A stretch of 64,000 nucleotides of DNA from Brenneria bubanii (GTDB lineage: Bacteria > Pseudomonadota > Gammaproteobacteria > Enterobacterales > Enterobacteriaceae). The notes beneath the pieces are model-generated. The model saw nothing but the letters and a program-made list of their open reading frames with translations. It was not told the DNA's origin and ran no database searches. The stretch covers positions 62,001 to 126,000 of the forward strand of contig NZ_JAKMAJ010000009.1 of NCBI RefSeq assembly GCF_022378355.1, written 5' to 3'. The number at the start of each line of letters is the position of its first letter. The first letter of the stretch is position 1. Positions 60,399 through 64,000 of the stretch are shown here, piece by piece. Position numbers and translations under genes: made by a program.

Positions 60399-61934
60399 TC
60401 AATCGACGCTGACTTCATTAAGTTTCAAACGGTTATCCGGCGGCGCCACGAATCCCTTAACTCGCTTGTTAATACCGAAAATGGCGTTGGCATTATAAAG
60501 CGGCAGTTCGATAACCTGCTCGGCGGCATAGGCGCCGATTTCCCTGAGGATCTTTTCACGCTCGGCAGGGGCAGTCAGCGGACGCTGCGCTTCCAGCAGC
60601 TTGTCCATTTTCTGATCCTTATCGTACGGATTCCATTTCTCGCCGGAGTGATACATGGCGTAAGCGGTGTTATCGAAATCAAAGGTCCAGCCGCCCCACT
60701 TCTGTTCGAACATGGCGCCGGTCTTGCCCTGAGGGATGATGTCGTTGATGAGAACGTTGGTTTCATAGGGCTTGATGGTCGCCGTGATGCCGACCATCGA
60801 CAGATAGCTGGAAATAACCTGCGCGACCTCGTTCATGGTCGCATCGTTGCCGCGAATGTCGATTTGCAGCCTCGCCCCCGGCTTTATGCCGGCCTCGCTC
60901 AACAGTTTCTTCGCGCCGGCGGGATCGAAGGGCAGCGGCTTAAGACTGGGATCGTAGCCGAAGGACAGCGCGCTCTGGAAACTGGCGATCTCGGACGCCT
61001 GGCCGGCAAGGATGGATTTGATGATGGTGGCGCGATCTACCGCCATGACGATGGCTTTGCGAACGCGCACATCGGCGGTAATGCCGTCGCGGGTATTGAA
61101 ACGCAATGCGTCGACGCTCGGGCTTGGCACACTGACGACCTCCAGTTTGGCATCCCCTTTGATGACCGGGATCATGCCGATTGGAATGGTCGGCGGGATC
61201 ACCAGATCGACGCGGCCGGCCTGAAGCTCGGCAACCGCGGTCGACGGCTCGGCGATAAAGCGGTACTCCAGCTCGGCAAGTTTCGGCGCGCCGCCCCAAT
61301 AATCCGGGTTGGCGACGAGCTTGATATTGACCTTCGGCTGGTAGGAGACGAACCTGAACGCGCCGGTGCCGACCGGGTTAAGGTTGAAGTTGTCCTCGCC
61401 TTTTTCCTGAATATATTTCGGCGGCACGATCATCGCGCCATAGCCCGCGAGTTTGGTCAACAGCACCGGATCGGGCGCCTTCAACTGCATATCGACGGTG
61501 TAGTCATCGATGACGTCGACGCGGTCGATCGAAGTATAGTTAGAGCGCTGGGGACCTTTGGCGCCCTGTTCGCCGAGCAGCCGTTCAAAGGTATATTTCA
61601 CCGCCGCGGCGGTGAAGGGCTCGCCGTTGTGAAACTTGACGTTATGGCGCAGCTTGAAGCGGATCCGTCTGCCGCCATCCAGCTCTTCCCAGCTTTCAGC
61701 CAGGCCGGGCACCACCTTGAGATCCGGCCCGCGATAGGTCAACCCGTCGAAGATATTAGTGGCGACGCTTGCCCACTGCACCAGAAAAGTATCAACCGGA
61801 TCCCAACTGCCCGGATCCTGCGGCGTCGAAATGGTCATCTTGCCCGCGGCGAAAGCGGGAACAGCGGCGAAGGCCGCGCCCGACAAAGCCAATGCGATAA
61901 AGGTCGCGGTCAGTCTCCTGTTGAACGTTGTCAT
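60399..61934 (-). CDS. Peptide-type ABC substrate-binding protein (SBP_bac_5 / DppA family)
   Basis: 511 residues with a signal peptide ending AFA at about residue 29 and the class C fold: NIFDGLTYRGPDLKVVPGLAESWEELDGGRRIRFKLRHNVKFHNGEPFTAAAVKYTFERLL, then VGTGAFRFVSYQPKVNIKLVANPDYWG, both family hallmarks. Ligand is likely a di- or oligopeptide-like compound, glutathione, nickel chelate or opine; the sequence does not decide. Style of the protein (GC-rich, alanine-rich signal peptide) resembles alpha-proteobacterial homologues, so transfer is possible. Confidence 0.9.
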   Translation of the reverse strand: MTTFNRRLTATFIALALSGAAFAAVPAFAAGKMTISTPQDPGSWDPVDTFLVQWASVATNIFDGLTYRGPDLKVVPGLAESWEELDGGRRIRFKLRHNVKFHNGEPFTAAAVKYTFERLLGEQGAKGPQRSNYTSIDRVDVIDDYTVDMQLKAPDPVLLTKLAGYGAMIVPPKYIQEKGEDNFNLNPVGTGAFRFVSYQPKVNIKLVANPDYWGGAPKLAELEYRFIAEPSTAVAELQAGRVDLVIPPTIPIGMIPVIKGDAKLEVVSVPSPSVDALRFNTRDGITADVRVRKAIVMAVDRATIIKSILAGQASEIASFQSALSFGYDPSLKPLPFDPAGAKKLLSEAGIKPGARLQIDIRGNDATMNEVAQVISSYLSMVGITATIKPYETNVLINDIIPQGKTGAMFEQKWGGWTFDFDNTAYAMYHSGEKWNPYDKDQKMDKLLEAQRPLTAPAEREKILREIGAYAAEQVIELPLYNANAIFGINKRVKGFVAPPDNRLKLNEVSVD

Positions 61935-61976
61935 TACCTGCTCCTGTTCAGATTTTGTTGATTTTTTTGCGGCTTT

Positions 61977-63812
<1,836 letters not shown>

Positions 63813-64000
63813 GCGCTTGTCTCCAGCCCAGCCTGTCGAACGATGTTTGAGAGAGACAGCAAGCAAAATTAATGCCATTGATCATCAAAAGCAGATTCAT
63901 TGTTAGCAGGCTAAGGTTAAATTGTTGAACAATAAAGAAATGGATGTATGACAATATTGCGCAGACAAAAAAGACAGGCGATAAACGATTATTCAAATGC
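63813..64000. other. Upstream region of the peptide ABC operon
   Basis: AT-rich from about 63850 to the window edge. It should hold the operon promoter on the minus strand. A 67-codon frame here overlaps the operon start and is not convincing. Confidence 0.4.

Overview
The window looks like chromosome of a gamma-proteobacterium of the order Enterobacterales, most likely a plant- or environment-associated lineage near Pectobacteriaceae (Brenneria, Pectobacterium, Dickeya or Sodalis type). This rests on the gene families and their order: thiM-thiD behind a TPP riboswitch, ade with an NCS2 purine permease, tsuA-tsuB, ynbABCD and a MarT/FidL pair. The species is an inference. No rRNA, tRNA, CRISPR array, prophage or insertion sequence was seen. 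Most of the window is high-GC coding sequence. The exceptions are the AT-rich MarT/FidL and fimbrial promoter stretch (about 6.8-8.7 kb) and a short scar with two gene remnants (18.8-19.5 kb).

Layout. 0-1 kb: thiamine salvage (thiD cut by the window edge, thiM, TPP riboswitch). 1.4-6.8 kb: a small membrane protein, a LysR regulator divergent from adenine deaminase and a purine permease (PurR-like box between them), and a GNAT acetyltransferase. 6.8-14.1 kb: a MarT-like membrane regulator with a FidL-like partner, divergent from a four-gene chaperone-usher fimbrial operon, then a LuxR-type protein. 14.2-19.5 kb: LysR/hydrolase and MFS/LysR divergent pairs, then remnants of a PEP-mutase-family gene and a LysR gene. 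19.6-21.9 kb: a DUF3750 protein and thiosulfate uptake (tsuB, tsuA). 22.5-26.8 kb: a tripartite EmrAB-OMF efflux operon.

26.8-43.4 kb holds the most interesting block. An AraC regulator and a degenerate GGDEF membrane protein are divergent from a TonB-dependent receptor, a two-domain beta-propeller phytase and a private ExbB-ExbD-TonB set. A PEP-mutase-like enzyme follows. Then comes an operon with an Fbp/Afu-type ABC transporter, a fusion of an inositol-monophosphatase domain to a dual-specificity-phosphatase domain, and a LacI regulator. Pho-box-like sites stand before all three transcription units. I read this as a phosphate-starvation-controlled system that captures phytate or other inositol phosphates at the outer membrane, trims them outside the cytoplasm, imports a phosphorylated product and finishes dephosphorylation inside. 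The chain is inferred; the gene order and motifs are seen.

43.5-51.3 kb: an extra GAPDH, a GlxA-type regulator, and a ynb-type phospholipid operon (ynbA, ynbB, plsC, ynbC, ynbD and a small membrane protein) with tightly spaced or overlapping genes. 51.3-56.7 kb: a MITE-like repeat, an MFS exporter translationally coupled to a 43-residue small ORF and divergent from a LysR gene, an L,D-transpeptidase-like protein, another MFS exporter and an ArsR-like regulator. 56.8-63.8 kb: a peptide-type ABC transporter operon ending in a cytosolic M14 metallopeptidase.
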